This document shows, piece after piece, positions 1 through 13,300 of a DNA stretch of 64,000 nt. Both the position numbers and the translations under genes were made by a program. The stretch is from Ooceraea biroi (taxonomy: Eukaryota; Arthropoda; Insecta; Hymenoptera; Formicidae), in NCBI RefSeq assembly GCF_003672135.1, contig NC_039506.1, positions 14,322,001-14,386,000 of the forward strand, read 5' to 3'. Under the pieces are notes generated by a model, which saw only the letters and a list, made by a program, of their open reading frames with translations, was not told the DNA's origin and made no database searches. The first letter of the stretch is position 1. Each line of letters begins with the position of its first letter.

Positions 1-2
1 AA

Positions 3-965
3 GAGTGTAAATTCACAAGTTTCACAATAAGTGATGCCCATGTGATATCGACTTCTCTCTGTTTTTCAGGAGATGATAAAATCAATGAGAGTTTGGTTAA
101 TAAAACCAAAGAACAGTTGGTTGATAACATTGACCAGCCTGTGGATGCACAATCGTCAGAGAGCGTGCAAATCATGGATAGCCTCGTTAATCCTAATACG
201 TCAATTTCTGAGGAAATGTTGGAACTCCTGGGAGAGGATCCCACTACGACTAAAGAAATTGCAGTTAAATTCCATCCTGAACTCAAATGCAGATAGGACA
301 AATGGATGCAAGGAGGTTTTCCAGACGAACACAAGAAGGTCATTCTGCAAAAATATTCGAAAAAGCAAGACCTGTATACCGAAGCGCCTAAGGTTAATTT
401 GGAAATCGTTCCACTTATGTCGGAGGTTGCCGTAAAAAGAGACCAACATTTTTTGGAGACTCAAAATTGTGTGGGCTCAGCACTATCGGCATTAGCGGCA
501 GCAATCTCTATGATTCTTGATGACCCAGAGGATGGTATTGACCAGGAAATTCTCACAAAATATCTTTGTGATGCCGGAAAATTATTAACGGATGTATTTT
601 ATCAACAATCGGTGGCCAGAAAATCATTTATTACACCTTTACTGAATAAAACGGTTAAGCCCACAGTTGAAGCTATCAAAGCTGATGAATGGTTGTACGG
701 TCAGAAATTTGCTGAACAGATCAAAGAAGTCCAAACAATCGGGAAAGCGTGTGCTACACTCAAGACCCCGGAGAAATCTTCAAAAGGATTTACCCAGAAA
801 CCACGTTTTCAGGGAAACTTGCGATACCCATCTGCGAAATACAAGCAGGTGGGGCGATATCCGAGACAAGCAACAATCAGATTCAAGGCCAGGAACCAAC
901 GAACGAGTCAGAGCACACAAAAGGCCTCGAGTCAGAAGTCGAGCGAGAAATCGACGAAGAAGTAA
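3..965 (+). pseudogene. DIRS gag-like ORF1 with an in-frame stop
   Basis: One frame is open from the window edge to 965 except for a TAG at 294-296. The codon context (Arg-stop-Asp-Lys-Trp) fits a TGG tryptophan codon changed to TAG. The product would be a nucleocapsid-like protein: an acidic and helical N-terminal half, a middle with an Ala-rich segment (SALSALAAAIS), and a strongly basic Lys/Arg/Ser/Gln-rich tail suited to binding nucleic acid. I see no CCHC zinc knuckle, as expected for DIRS gag proteins. The frame overlaps the start of the polymerase frame from 749 to 965 in another register, a usual DIRS arrangement. The identity rests on position and composition more than on a named domain. 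Confidence 0.7.
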
Positions 966-2851
966 ACGAGGTAAGAGTTCAAGCAGGTCGCCTTCGGTTA
1001 TTTATAGATCAGTGGACAAAGATCACAACTGACAAATATATACTCAACTGCGTGAAGAGCTATCGGATCCCTTTCACGGATAGTCCACAGCAAGATAATT
1101 CTCCATCGGACATTATATGGTCCGATACTGACCAGATTCTGGTTGCACAGGAAATAAATAGGTTACTATCGTTAAAGGTTGTGGAGCAGTGCGAAGAGTG
1201 CGATGGACAATTTATTTCGTCGTATTTTTTAGTTCCTAAACCTGACGGTTCTAGCAGATTTATCTTTAATCTGAAAAATTTAAATAAATTTATAGATCCT
1301 GTTCATTTTAAAATGGAGGATATCCGATCGGCAAAAAATTTATTAATTCCGGGGGCATACATGTGCTCTATTGATCTAAAAGACGCATACTTTCTTGTCC
1401 CAGTACACGAAAAATGCCGAAAGTATTTACGCTTCAAATTCCAGAACAAACTGTTTCAATTTACGTGTCTACCATTTGGACTTTGTACAAGTCCATACGT
1501 CTTCACAAAAATTATGAAACCAGTCATGCATAAGTTGCGAACCATGGGTATTATATCAATAATTTACATTGATGATATTCTCTGCATAAATAAATCTTAT
1601 AATGAGTGTTTAAACAACGTACAAGAAATAATAACTCTGCTAGAACAGTTGGGGTTCGTAATAAATTATGCGAAAAGTTCCTTAACGCCGAATCAAAAAT
1701 GCAAATATCTCGGCTTTATAATTAACTCCTTAGACTTTAGGTTAGAATTAACAGAAAAGAAAAAATTTCAAATTTTAAGTATTACCAATCAATTCAAAGA
1801 AGGCAATAGTTATAAAATTCGTGATATAGCTAAAGCAATTGGAGTACTAACAGCAGCATGCCCGGCAGTGGCCTACGGTTCGACTTATTGTAAACGACTT
1901 GAGAGACAAAAAGTCCTTGCATTACTTCTGAATGACAATGATTATGAAGCAAACATGCACATTAACAAAGCCATGTCGGATGACCTGACTTGGTGGAAAA
2001 TTAACTCGCAGATAGCTTCGAATCCCATTCGAACGTTTAAATTCTCGATCGAGATCTCTTCAGATGCGTCCCTCACTGGCTGGGGAGCTTATTGTCAAGG
2101 AATGTATAGTTATGGATTTTGGAACCCGAAAGAAAGGAAATATAGCATCAACTATCGCGAATTACTCGCAACGTTTTTTGCGCTTAAGTACTTCGCCACT
2201 TCATTATCGAACTGTGAAATATTATTAAGGGTCGATAACACATCTGCCATATCGTATATAAATAAAGCGAAAGGAATTCAATTCCCTCATCTCAGCGAAT
2301 TAGCGCGGACAATTTGGCAATGGTGCGAAAGTCGGAAATTGTGGATATTTGCAACGTATATACCCTCAAAACAGAACGTGGAAGCAGATTCTGCATCCAG
2401 GGTAAATAACATTGACACCGAGTGGGAACTATCTCCCAAAGCATTTAAGAAAATAACGAAAGAATAAGGTCCTTTTTCAATAGATCTCTTTGCTTCTGGA
2501 CTAAACGCAAAATGCAAGCGATTTTGTTCTAGGTATCCAGATCCGGAGGCCGAAATAGTAGATGCGTTTACAATTTCGTGGACGAATGAAAAATTTTACG
2601 CGTTTCCGCCTTTCGCACTCATTTCACGAACACTACAAAAAATAATTGTAGATAAAGCTGTGGGCATAGTGATTGCACCATTATAGCCAACACAACCGTG
2701 GTACCCATTGTTTGCGTCACTTTTAGCTGCGCCACCTCTGATTTTCAACCCAGATAAAAATTTGCTGTTATCTCCTTGTAGAGAACAGATACACCCATTG
2801 GCACCAAAACTTTCATTGGTGGCAGGAATATTATCCGGACGGCGTTTCTAA
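749..2851 (+). pseudogene. DIRS pol: reverse transcriptase and RNase H with two in-frame stops
   Basis: Counting from 749, the reverse transcriptase has the fingers motif LVPKPDGSSRF (161-171), the first catalytic Asp in SIDLKDAYF (D209), LPFGLCTSPY (241-250) and the YIDD active site (273-276). RNase H follows with D439 (SSDAS), E471 (NYRELLA), D496 (RVDNTSA) and D547 (EADSAS), all four acidic residues kept. After the TAA at 2465-2467 the same frame continues with the conserved post-RNase H segment (IDLFASGLNAK, FYAFPPFALI), is stopped again by TAG at 2684-2686 (probably from TGG), and ends at TAA 2849-2851. The first ATG-like start is uncertain because the frame overlaps gag. The enzyme would copy element RNA to cDNA. 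The catalytic domains are intact up to the first stop. Confidence 0.9.
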
Positions 2852-3793
2852 AGAAAGGTTTGGATGAGGATGCGGTGGACATCATGCTTAATTCCATAAC
2901 AGCGTCAACACTTCATCAATACCAGGCTCCACTAAAATTATGGTGGAATTTTTCATACGAAAATAACATCAATGTCTTCAATGCAGAAACGCCGGCAATC
3001 ATTGCCTTTTTTGACAAAAAGATTCAAGGAGGGTGCCAGCTACAGCACACTAAACTCAACACGATCTGCTATTTCTCTCATTTCTTCACGCGATATCTCT
3101 AGCGATGTGTTAATCTCTCGGTTATTTAAGGGAATTTTCAAACAACGGCCAGTAAGACCGAAGTATGCTAGTATCTGGGACACGACACCAGTGATTAAGT
3201 ATTTAGAAAAACTTCATCCCTTGAAGCAATTAAAACCCAAAGATGCAGCAGAAAAGACTGCCACGCTCTTAGCGTTAGCCACTGCGCACAGACTACAAAC
3301 ATTAGCATTAATCAAAACAAATAATATTGCGGTTTCAAATACAGGTATTACAATCAAAATACCGGACCTAATTAAAACCTCAAAGGTCGGTAGTTTTCAA
3401 CCTGAAATAAACCTACCGTTTTTCACGGAAAAACCCAGTCTGTGCACGGCTTCGGTTATATTGGAATATTTAGATTATACTAAGAACATACGAACAGCTA
3501 GTAATACAAAACTATTAATTTCAACTGTTAAACCGTATAGTAACGTAAGTGCACAAACAATTGGGCACTGGATCAAGTCCCTGCTTGGCAAGGCTAGGAT
3601 AGATACAAACCAGTTTTCAGCGTATAGTACGCGACATGCTGCAGTGTCCGCCGCCTACCAGAAAGGTGTCGATATTGATACAATTAGACACACGGCGAGT
3701 TGGTCCAGTCAGTCCCAAATGTTTGCTCGATTTTATAATAAGCTGATACAATCGTCGAGTAAGAATTTTACGCATGCAATATTGGAACAGTAA
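2782..3793 (+). pseudogene. DIRS tyrosine recombinase, frameshifted
   Basis: The N-terminal SAM-like half reads in one frame from 2782 (overlapping the end of pol) to about 3020. The catalytic half reads in the next frame to 3793, so a one-base indel lies near the T-run 3007-3012 or the A-run 3016-3020. The catalytic half shows the first Arg in ATAHRLQTL (codon 3290-3292), a box II reading AYSTRHA (Arg at 3632-3634) and a terminal WSSQSQMFARFYNK with the probable nucleophile Tyr at 3734-3736. The usual box II His three residues before Arg is Tyr here (TAT 3623-3625), one C-to-T change from CAT. The enzyme would insert circular element DNA. This copy is inactive by frameshift and probably by the active-site change. 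Confidence 0.82.
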
Positions 3794-4250
3794 CGTGCTA
3801 AGTTACACTATTTATTTTATACACAAAAATAAAACGAGTTGTTGAGAACGCTAAAGATCTACCTATTATCATCGAGAACGAGACATGTAATATAATTGTC
3901 CGATCGAACGCCTTCGGCGGGCTCGTTCGATCGTAATTATATGAAAAGTCTCGTTCGAAGATGATCCGTTCCCACCCTAAAATATTGAACCCAAAAAAAA
4001 ATTTACATTACGTATTACACCCAGGATCATCTACGGAATTCAACAACTCAAACTTTAGAACTTTTCTCTAAACTGGATGACGAGAGAGGGCGCGGTGAGC
4101 ATCTACAAGGCCTCACGCGCCAAATTCAAAGTTAACCTATACTCTAAAGTGTTGTGAAGTTTAGCAATGACAGGCATTACTACCTATTATCATCGAGAAC
4201 GAGACGTTTCATATAATTATATGAAGGCGGGCTCGTTCGATCGGACAATT
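3794..4250 (+). repeat. DIRS 3' terminal region with palindromes and a repeated end sequence
   Basis: An AATAAA signal lies at 3828-3833. Positions 3869-3963 form an imperfect palindrome: the left arm (ATCGAGAACGAGAC...CGATCGAACG) is complementary to the right arm (CGTTCGATCG...GTCTCGTTCG) around CCTTCGGCGGG. The block starting ACCTATTATCATCGAGAACG occurs at 3861 and again at 4182, and 4226-4250 repeats the palindrome right arm. Short complementary pieces (GAGTTGTTGA near 3836, TCAACAACTC near 4041) also pair. This fits the internal complementary region and inverted terminal repeat of DIRS elements. Confidence 0.7.
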
Positions 4251-7200
4251 CATAATCTTGATTCTCTCAAGAAGAGGCTCCGGCAAGAGGAGACAATCAA
4301 AGGCGGAACGGACGGGGAAGGGTGAAAACCATCAATGTTAATTCTTCTTGGCGTGCAGATCGTTTCTGTCTTCGTCATTCGCGATGATAAAGTGCGGAGT
4401 GCCGAGCTTTCCCGCTCGCCGGTTTCACGGCGTTGATTTACGACGCTGGATACCGCTAGCATATTCATATCATCTTCTCGCTGCTAATATCCATAAGTTC
4501 CCTTTGACCCGGCATGGTGACTCTTGGCAAGAATGCGGATACCATGATATATAGACGGCGTAATAACCGGCAGGAATGATCGCTCGCCCACTCGCGATGT
4601 ACCGCGTGAGAGAACGGATATATTTTTTCCTACAAATCGACGAAATCCCGTTCTCGCGCTGAGCCTACCTGACCTATTTTGTCGGATTTACGAATCGGGA
4701 GGTCCGAACGGCTGAAATAACGTGCGATAAAGGACCAAAGTCACGTTGCAAGCGATGGACACACGCTGCGTCAATCGATACTTAATAATGTAACGGTATA
4801 TAACGTAGACATGAAATAATGTGCTACCGCTCTCCCTATCCCAATACAAAAAGAGAAGAGAGTGTAATAATATATTATATAAAATATGTATAATAGATAA
4901 AATACAAATCGTCATCTAAAATGTAACCGCTGGAAATAATACGACCCCATTCTCTCTCTGCGACTGTACAAATATTATAATTGTAATACGTTCCGCAAAG
5001 AAACATAACTCGATGATATCGCTAATTCGCTTACTGCATTCCGGCCGATCGCGGGATGTAGTTGCCCCTGTATTTCTTTTACGTCCGGGACGTTCCATAA
5101 ACCCGTACGAGCGCGCGCGCTCGCAGAGATGAAAGCGGCATTAAAGCGGCGATGTGTATCCATCACGTTCTCGCGCACCCACCGTGCGGTCCGGGCTCTC
5201 ACGATTTCAGCAATTAATCCACCTCCATCGCTCGGGCTTCCTTTCGCCGGGAACTGCCGTTTCAAAATAGGCAGACACTTAACGAGCTCGCTGCGCAGCG
5301 GCGCCGCCGCCGCCGCTTTTATTTCCCGACACCCGCTATAGTGCCCTACCCCGCAGTTCCCGCCAATTTTCGCCGCACGTGGTATCACGTTCTCCTTCTC
5401 GTTTCCACCGCCGTGTCAAGCATACCAGAGTGAAGTGTGCTTTTCCTCAGCCGCTATTTCCCGGGCACTCTCTCGCGTTTTCCCTCCTCCCTCTCTCGAC
5501 CTCCACCGCCGCCGCCCCCGCTGTCGTCGCAACCTCTGGCGCCCTTTGTCAGCCCGGCTCCTCTCTTTGTCTATCCTCCTCCCCTCCGCGTTATACGTTC
5601 TCCAGGTTTACTTATCCCACAATAGAACGAAGCGCGTTATTTATACATTCCGCGCCATATGGACCCATACGTAGCGAGCGAGCGCGAGGAGAAGCGAAGC
5701 GGATAGCGCGCGCGTGCTTGAGCCTTTGAAGATACAAACTTCGGGCACGTCAAACAAACACGGTCGATCGAGGGGGAGCCCGAACGAACTCGCATGAACC
5801 CTTTCGGACATTCTGGGGCAACCCTCGTCGCGAACCCCTTCGCCTGTTCTCGAGGGGGTGTAACGTCGGAACTGACGTTAGGAATCTGACATTTAGGCGC
5901 CGTGTCTTCGCAGTCTCCGGCCCTTAGTCGTAGACCGACGTTTATTATGACTGTATTATGACTCACAATGAGAGGAAGTGACGATGCGAGTGTTGAATGA
6001 GATCACGTTCCACGCCCGTTCCTTCCTTCCGACCACCGCTCGCCCCCGCGGTCGTTCGCTCAACGTGCAACGATTACGCAACGGAGACAGAGCAGACGTG
6101 CCGTAATTGACCGACAAGTACACTGTACGACACGCTTATCAATTCACCCTGCTGAAATGATACGTCGATTTATCAGGGTTTCGATGAAAGTGCAAATTTG
6201 CAGCACGGAACAAGCACTTTGTGCTGACAAAATAATTTGTTATTTCATTTTCATATTCAGACCGTATTCTGTACCATTCTTCCTCGCTCTCAGTACTCCC
6301 AGGAGATTTATGACGTATTATAGTTTCATCTGCGACGTGAATGCTTTTAGATTCCGCTTTTACGTGTAAGAACGCGGTGCACATCGCAACGTACGCGGCG
6401 CGCTGAAATTTTCAGGGAAAAATGTACCGCGCGTACCGTTAAAAATTTTCGAGTTCCGTAGCAATAAAGTCAAAGCCGAACGATGACGCTAGAGACGCTT
6501 ATCTCACTTTATTTCACACGGCTACATTCTTCTCGCATTTGCTAGCCATGTACCGATTTCGCCGAGGATGCACGACGTGACGGACACAAAAGCGTAATGT
6601 AATGCGGAACGCTTATATCTCAAAAGCTTTCTTTTCCCTTAATGCTGAAAAAAACTGTCGAATCTACGAGTCGCAGTAATCGCCGCAGTAAAGCGAGCGC
6701 CCTTTGTACTCGGCGCATATTTCGTTTCCTTCGTTTTTCGTGAGGAGGCAGTCCGTGGGAAAACCGCATCGTTCGTGAGGTAAGCAGTTAGCTTTTCCCC
6801 GCGCTTTCCGGCGCGCAGGCGAGGAGTTTTGATGCGAATACTTACCAACAGTATATATCTCCTCCCTCTTCCTCCGTATCGTAATCTTAGATCAGCTCGG
6901 AAATACGATCCCTCCCTTTATTTCGTCTCTTCTCTGCCACCCAGCCGGGATATTCCGTCTGTATCTTCGCGCTTTCGGCTTAGTGCAAACGCTAGATTTC
7001 CGGTCTGACTTAACGATTTCTCATGCAACTCGAGCGTTATTTACTTCGAAGGCGTCGTGCAACTTTCGTGCGCGCTTCTTTACCTATATGCATAAGCTTC
7101 CCCTTAGTTTTCGTTATCCTCATATACATCTCTCGTACTTCGATTGTATCGAGACGTGCTCGTATCGAGAATAATTCATGTCGCGAACGGTTGACACTCA

Positions 7201-8429
7201 TGGTGATAAAAATATGATGAAAAATTAACATGCCATTAAAGTCCATCGCGAATGGTATCTAAATTTTCAGTTCTCGGATGAGAAGAATGATAAAACCGTA
7301 ATCCACGAAACTCGCAAGCACATATCACGTAAATGGAAAGCGAGTTTCGGAGAGCAGAGTCGAGCTTATTGCGGTTTACACTCTTTCTGCAGAAAGAAAA
7401 AAAAAAGAAAGAAGAAAGGAAGAGAAAAAATGCTGACTCTCCGCGCAACTTTGTATACGAGTCACGAAAGTATAAAAACGACGGACGTTAAAACCTAAAT
7501 ACTTAGGGATCGTGAGTGGTTCGCGGAGAGTGGAGGGTTGGTTCGCGCACAGGGTTATCCTGGCTGGTGCACGTGGCTGCAGAAGCAAAGATTTTAAAGG
7601 GGTCGCGTTTCTCGGCTTTTATGTGTAAGAACGCGGCACGCATTCCGACGTATACTACACAGAGAGCTTATCGGATTTATTTCTCCTTTGTTCCTGGTAC
7701 TTGCATCTCGCGCACGGCAGTCGGAGCGATTTTTCCAATCGGATAGACTCCTGACGTAACTTTGTTAAGTTTTCGCTGATAACGGGATATCGAGATATCG
7801 TCAGTCGTACAAGGATCGCGCGAGCTGGGACTGCAATACTTTTTGCGAGGATTGCAAGGGAGCGCAGCGAAACGTGAAAATAAAATATCGGAATTTGAAG
7901 TTGAGGATAATTTATATAAATGAGAAATTTGTATGAATATAACGCGTCGCATCGCGCCCGATGCTTTATTGTAATTACGATTGTACTCAGAAAGCGTGCC
8001 GTGATTCGACATCATTTAAGATTCATTACACTCGCTTGGAAAATTATACTTGCTCAACTTGCTCGTGTGTTCACCGTTACCACCCTATCGAAAGGCGAAA
8101 CTAAGCTGCGATTACGGAAACATGACGGTTTGAATAATTCGCGTGCACGATGAATTAACTACGAACAAAGTTTCGTACGTTTGTATGCCAGGCGCTATCT
8201 GCATTTGAGAGACCGACGTGTTAATTACGCGATTACAGCCGCCGCCGTCATGCAGCTTCGCCATAATTGTGTAAATTTTTGTTTTTAGTCACTTTTGTCA
8301 CTAAATACGGAATTAATTGACTTCTTCGTTCAAGCGATTCTCGGAATATCTCGAAACGCGAGCGCGCCTCGAGCATATCTTATTTTTCGCTACTATAATG
8401 CTGTCTCTTCTCCACTAATCGGCGATACT

Positions 8430-8482
8430 GTGCAGTATCGGAAAATCAACCACGTGAATCGTGCAGTATCGGAAAATCAACT
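8430..8482. repeat. Two-copy 31-bp direct repeat
   Basis: GTGCAGTATCGGAAAATCAA occurs at 8430 and again at 8461, a 31-bp period with one difference after the shared block. Confidence 0.8.
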
Positions 8483-8992
8483 ACGATTGATGTGATCTCT
8501 AAACAATATTCATTTACCATTTTTATATCGGTCTTTCACTCCGGCACTCACGCTGCTTTCCTGCAAATAGATATAATACGTGATGGGACGGGGGGGTCTA
8601 CGAGAAGGGATGTAACTCGAGAAGACAAATGTATCCGGGTCCCGTAGCTCGCCTATGGACGCGACCAAACAATACGTTCGCGACGAACGACTTCTTTATT
8701 TACGATAGCTACCCATTACTACGTCGAATACTACGCCAGGAAGATAAATATGGAACCGGGAACGGGGAAATTCGATGGGAACTATCGGCGAGCGCGAATG
8801 GATTTAGGTTGAACTGGACAGCGGAGCGCGAATATCGAGTATTCCTCGCGGGCCGTTGTGCGAGAATGAAAGGCCACTCGGAATCGCAATTGACGTGCCG
8901 CAACTATAATAAACGAAAAACTTGTTTATTCCACGCCGACAAATCGGGCAAGAAAATTTCTCTGCCAGAAAGGAATCCACGTAGGGGGTGGG

Positions 8993-9002
8993 TTGTGTGT
9001 AC

Positions 9003-9071
<69 letters not shown>

Positions 9072-9113
9072 TGTGCGCGCGCGCGCGCGTGTGTGTGTGC
9101 ATGCGTGTACGTG
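8993..9113. repeat. Compound GT / GCGT / GC microsatellite
   Basis: About 18 GT units, then about eight GCGT units, then a pure GC run and a second short GT run. It is fully alternating purine-pyrimidine over roughly 100 bases. It creates long spurious open frames on both strands (Cys-Val and Thr-His runs). Confidence 0.95.
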
Positions 9114-10244
9114 CAACGGGGTGACTGTCGAGGATGGGTGGTTGTTACGAAAGGACGATTTCTCTTCCTGCACGACGTATCGCGCTCCGCCACGCCCCTA
9201 TACGGGATCTATTTCTACATTGGGAAAAAGTACTCTCGGAATAGAGAACGGGGACGCGAAGGAGCGCGCGAGCGAGGGATGGAAAGGGGCACGGAGTACG
9301 GACTGCCGGAAGTAGGTGGACAGAGGGTGGAAGAGACCACGACTGTGAGGGAGGAAATGCGCGAAGCGAAGCGGAGCTCGCGAGAACGAGGGGGAGAGAA
9401 AGAGAGAATCAGGGTTGCCGTTCTGTTTACGAAGGGCCACGGTAGCGCTCCTTTTTCTTTTTTCTTTCCCCGAGCTTGCGGCGACTTTTCGATTTTTCCA
9501 GCCTTGCCGCTTCAGTCGCGCGCCCCAACTTTCCGTCAAGGATTTTCGGGGATTTCGTCCGCGGCCGGAAACAGAAGGGGAGACGATCCGTTAAATCGAA
9601 TTCTGCTAATGTGCACGTGGCGGCGGTTCCCCTCCTCGCGAAAAACTCTTTCTGATTGCACATCACAGAAAAATTAGCCGCGTATCTGCGACGTACCGTC
9701 TCGCAGCGCGATTTCCGGCCTCGAGCAATCTCGGGAAACCCTCTTTCAGTGATTTGAAATTCCCCTCGGCTCCCTTGCTTACGTTGCTCTCCATAAATAA
9801 GGTAATTATATAGCAATAACGTTACAAATCTTTCATCTTTACAAAGCGTCTTTATGAACGTCCCGCGTAGATTTTGCGATTAATGTGAAAGTTCCTTTTT
9901 ATTTAATTATGATTTAATTGAATGTCCCATTTCCCTCATCCCTTTAACATGCAACTTTAAATACCTCTTTAATCAAGTTATAAATTAAAATTCTATTAAG
10001 ATAAAATCAAATTTGAATAAGGAACGAGATTTCGTTATCAATTTGCACGCCTCGAGTCTGACTCTCTTATCGTTAGACGACCAAGTCCCTCAGATTCTTA
10101 ATAATTCGTAATTGCAAAACCATTCGCTCTCCACGAACAAAAGTCTGCTTCCTGGCGATTAGCTGGATTAACAGAGCACATTGGAACGAACGAGTGTTGG
10201 GGTCAGTAAGTGTGTTTAATTTAAAGGACCGAATTAATCTTCCA

Positions 10245-10312
10245 TTTCCATTCATCCATTCGTTCGCCTGTCCGTTCGTTGTCCGTCCGTCCATCCGTCC
10301 GTCCACCGATTC
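10245..10312. repeat. Imperfect CCGT/CCAT tetranucleotide repeat
   Basis: A run of CCATT, CGTTCG, CCGT and CCAT units (for example GTCCGTCCGTCCATCCGTCC), typical of a decaying tetranucleotide microsatellite. Confidence 0.8.
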
Positions 10313-13300
10313 ACACCGGACATGCATGACAAGTGAACGAGCGAAAACAAAATGAGCGGAGACAGTGATAAAAAGAAGGCCGGCGAGATTTCGAAATCCG
10401 CCAACGAAACTGGCTTGGATTGCGCGACATTCCCGGAGTTCTGTTTCATATATCCCATATCTTTAGATGTTTTTCCAACGTCAATCAGAAGTTTTCAAAT
10501 ACAGACTGACCCGACAGTCATTGAAAAGGAACCGGTTTTCCTTGTAAAAACAAGTTGAAAATACAGAATAAAGATTTTTTCGTACCCATGAAGGTCTCAT
10601 TTACGAGGAAAGCAGCTTTGGAAGTTGATTCGGTATATATTGACTCGGTCCAGCCTATCGAAATTCGATACCTGCCATAAGTTGGGCTCGCGCGTAAACA
10701 GCGTATTTACGGCGCACTGAAAAACATATTTTAATGCTGCATATTTTAACCGCCTAATCCTTTATACTTGATATCCCCCATAGTTACAGTCGTATTAAAA
10801 AATAGTCGCGTTTGTACCTGAGATAATGCAAATCTTCAATAATGAAAAAAAGAGATTAATAAAACAAATGACGATAATAATAGACATCTCAGCGACTTCC
10901 TCTCATAATCTCATACTCTAATTTACTAATTGCAGTTTATTTACTAACTACTATGATACAATGCAATCGATATTGCGCGTACACGTATCAAATTTACGAT
11001 GCACAGCGATCATTCCGCATGAAATTCACGTCGCCGCATCACCACCGCAGCCATTCCTCCACCCTTTCGAAAACATATTTTCCGAAAGGGTAAAGCTCCC
11101 GTACATCCTTTCCCTATCTCTTACAAAGAATTACCCTCCGCCTCCTCCGGCTGAACTCCGATTTTAGGTCCTGCGGGAATGCAAGAAGACAGAAAAAGAG
11201 AGACAGAAAGCGAGTATACAAACATCCTAATGTCCATGATAAAATAACGATCGCGACATTACCGCGCGTCTGCATCGAGAGCGCAAGATTTCTCTCTTGC
11301 GGAATGCGGTTCGCACAGGTCACATTTCTCCGTGGAAGGCAGCCGGATAACCGGAATATTTTCGGCGGCGATAAACAGCCATTCGTCGTTCTCCCTTCAC
11401 CCTGCCCGCCAACGGGATCGCCTTCGTTTCTTTCACAGATCCTCCTTCCTCCGGAGAAGGAACGCCTCCCCCGGCGTTTCCCTTTCGAGCGCCGTGGATG
11501 TACGGGTAATACGGGGGTACGATCTGACGAATGTCCCGGAGCAAAAACCCCCTTCGTTACCGGTCCGGACGGGGATACGTCGCGCAGTCCTTCGTGGAGG
11601 AATATTAAGTGTACTGCGGCGCTTCGTCGACGCTGGCGTTTTTTCAAATTTTCCCTTCTTCGATCAATCGAAGCGCGGGTAGTTCTTTTTCTTTCCTCCG
11701 TCCCCTCCGCCTCCTCAGTGAAATCTGCGCCGTCGTCTATCACCGACGAGAACGAGGGAGAGATACATTAGATAGGTAGATAAATCCTTAATACGGCGCG
11801 CAGAGAACGGCTTATGGGCCGCGCAAAATTGCGGGAAATGCGAGTGATACCCGCCCTCTCTACCCCCGACCGCGCCGCACGAGTCGCAAACTTTAGCGAT
11901 GCGTGTCGTATAGCAAATTTTTCTGGCGAGGGCTTGTACCCCTTGTATATTGCGCCCCTTCTTCCTTGATTGCTTTTATATTGCTCGCGATCCTGGCTTC
12001 ATAAAATGCGTCTATCAGATGTATCTCTCTCGATCGACTTGCAAATGTATACAGCTCTCGCATTGTTAAAACAATTTCGTGATTACAACGTTCATTCCGC
12101 GATTTCTAAACCTCTGTTGAACGACAGATACCTTTAGCCTTTAAAACGTGTAGGGAGAAAGATGGAAAAATTCTATTATTATTAAATTGTTATAAAAGAT
12201 AAATTAATATGAAAACAATTATTATAAAAGACATATTAAAGTGACGTTTTGTGTAACAGGAAATATTGATTATGTACGTAGCTATCATAGTTAAACGTCG
12301 TCTCTCGTGTTTTATATTTCCTTTAGTTTCGCTCGCGACCGTCATAAATATTAATATGTTCATATAATATTCATACACTCTCATGCTTCTTTTAATTTTA
12401 TTAATCTACAGATGGGTGCGCTCCCATCCGCACGTGTGACCTAAATGGGCAGGTGGAGTGAATTTACATTCCCAAATAATTTCGCAAAAAAACTTTCCTT
12501 TTATAATATATAAAACGCTTCTGCAGTATTATGCTTTATCGCATCACTGCGAATGAAATAAGAAATATTACTTCTGAATAAACGCAGAGATCGTACGAAA
12601 ATGATATTAAATCAAATTCATCAAATTTGCGTCTACATCATATTAAAAATATAAAAATATAAAACAATCCAGTTTAAATTGAGTAGATATTCTAAAAGAA
12701 CTAATAAATTCAGAGACAACAGAATTATCCGCCCGCTAATTGCGAAAACTCAAATCGGAGAACTAGTTGGCGGTATCAGACAGAAATCAAGGGAGATATC
12801 ACGACGTTTCCGCGACGTTCACCACTAAGATCGTGATACGCGCGGGAAGGATTGGTAATTCTCTCGTGCCTAAAATCCTCGAGAATATCCGCTTGAGGAT
12901 ATCCGCTCGAGGAGGGCCGCGCGGAAAGCTAAACGGCCGGCACACGAGCGATGCGGGATTTCCTACCGAATATTTTCACGCACGGATAGCAATTCGGTGA
13001 CAGAGGGGGAAGAAAAGCGGGAGGAAAATGGGGAGATGGAGAAAGAGGAGAGGAAAGGCTCTTACCTCTTACATCGATCGTGATAATGCCCGAAAAGCTG
13101 ACGGTGTCGCGCGTATTACAACCGCGCGCGGAATACACGCTTGCGCCCGCGAGGGAACGCGACAGCGGTGATCGATGGCGATCGCCAGGGTGGTGATTGA
13201 GAGGTCTGATGTACCTTTTTCTCCTTTTCATGCGCGATATGATTCACGACGGCGCGATATCGGCGACGTGCACATTGAAAGCTTCCCGACCGGGATAACA

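Larger units (their letters stand above)
1..4250 (+). mobile_element. DIRS-type tyrosine-recombinase retrotransposon, 5' end outside window, decayed
   Basis: Three overlapping reading frames lie in DIRS order: gag-like, reverse transcriptase plus RNase H, then a tyrosine recombinase in place of a DDE integrase. They are followed by a non-coding end with palindromic and repeated terminal segments instead of LTRs. Such elements are thought to replicate through a circular intermediate inserted by the recombinase. All three frames are damaged here (stops at 294, 2465 and 2684; a frameshift near 3007-3020), so this copy is not autonomous. The 5' terminal repeat is not in the window. The right boundary is set where similarity to the terminal palindrome stops, to within about 20 bases. 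Confidence 0.88.

Noticed and set aside
8629..9677. Long open frames on both strands with Cys/Val and Thr/His runs
   Set aside because: They are produced by the GT/GC microsatellite, which has no stop codons in several frames.
11114..11771. Overlapping frames of 155 to 209 codons on both strands
   Set aside because: GC-rich sequence, highly basic and without any family motif; open in several frames at once, as expected by chance.
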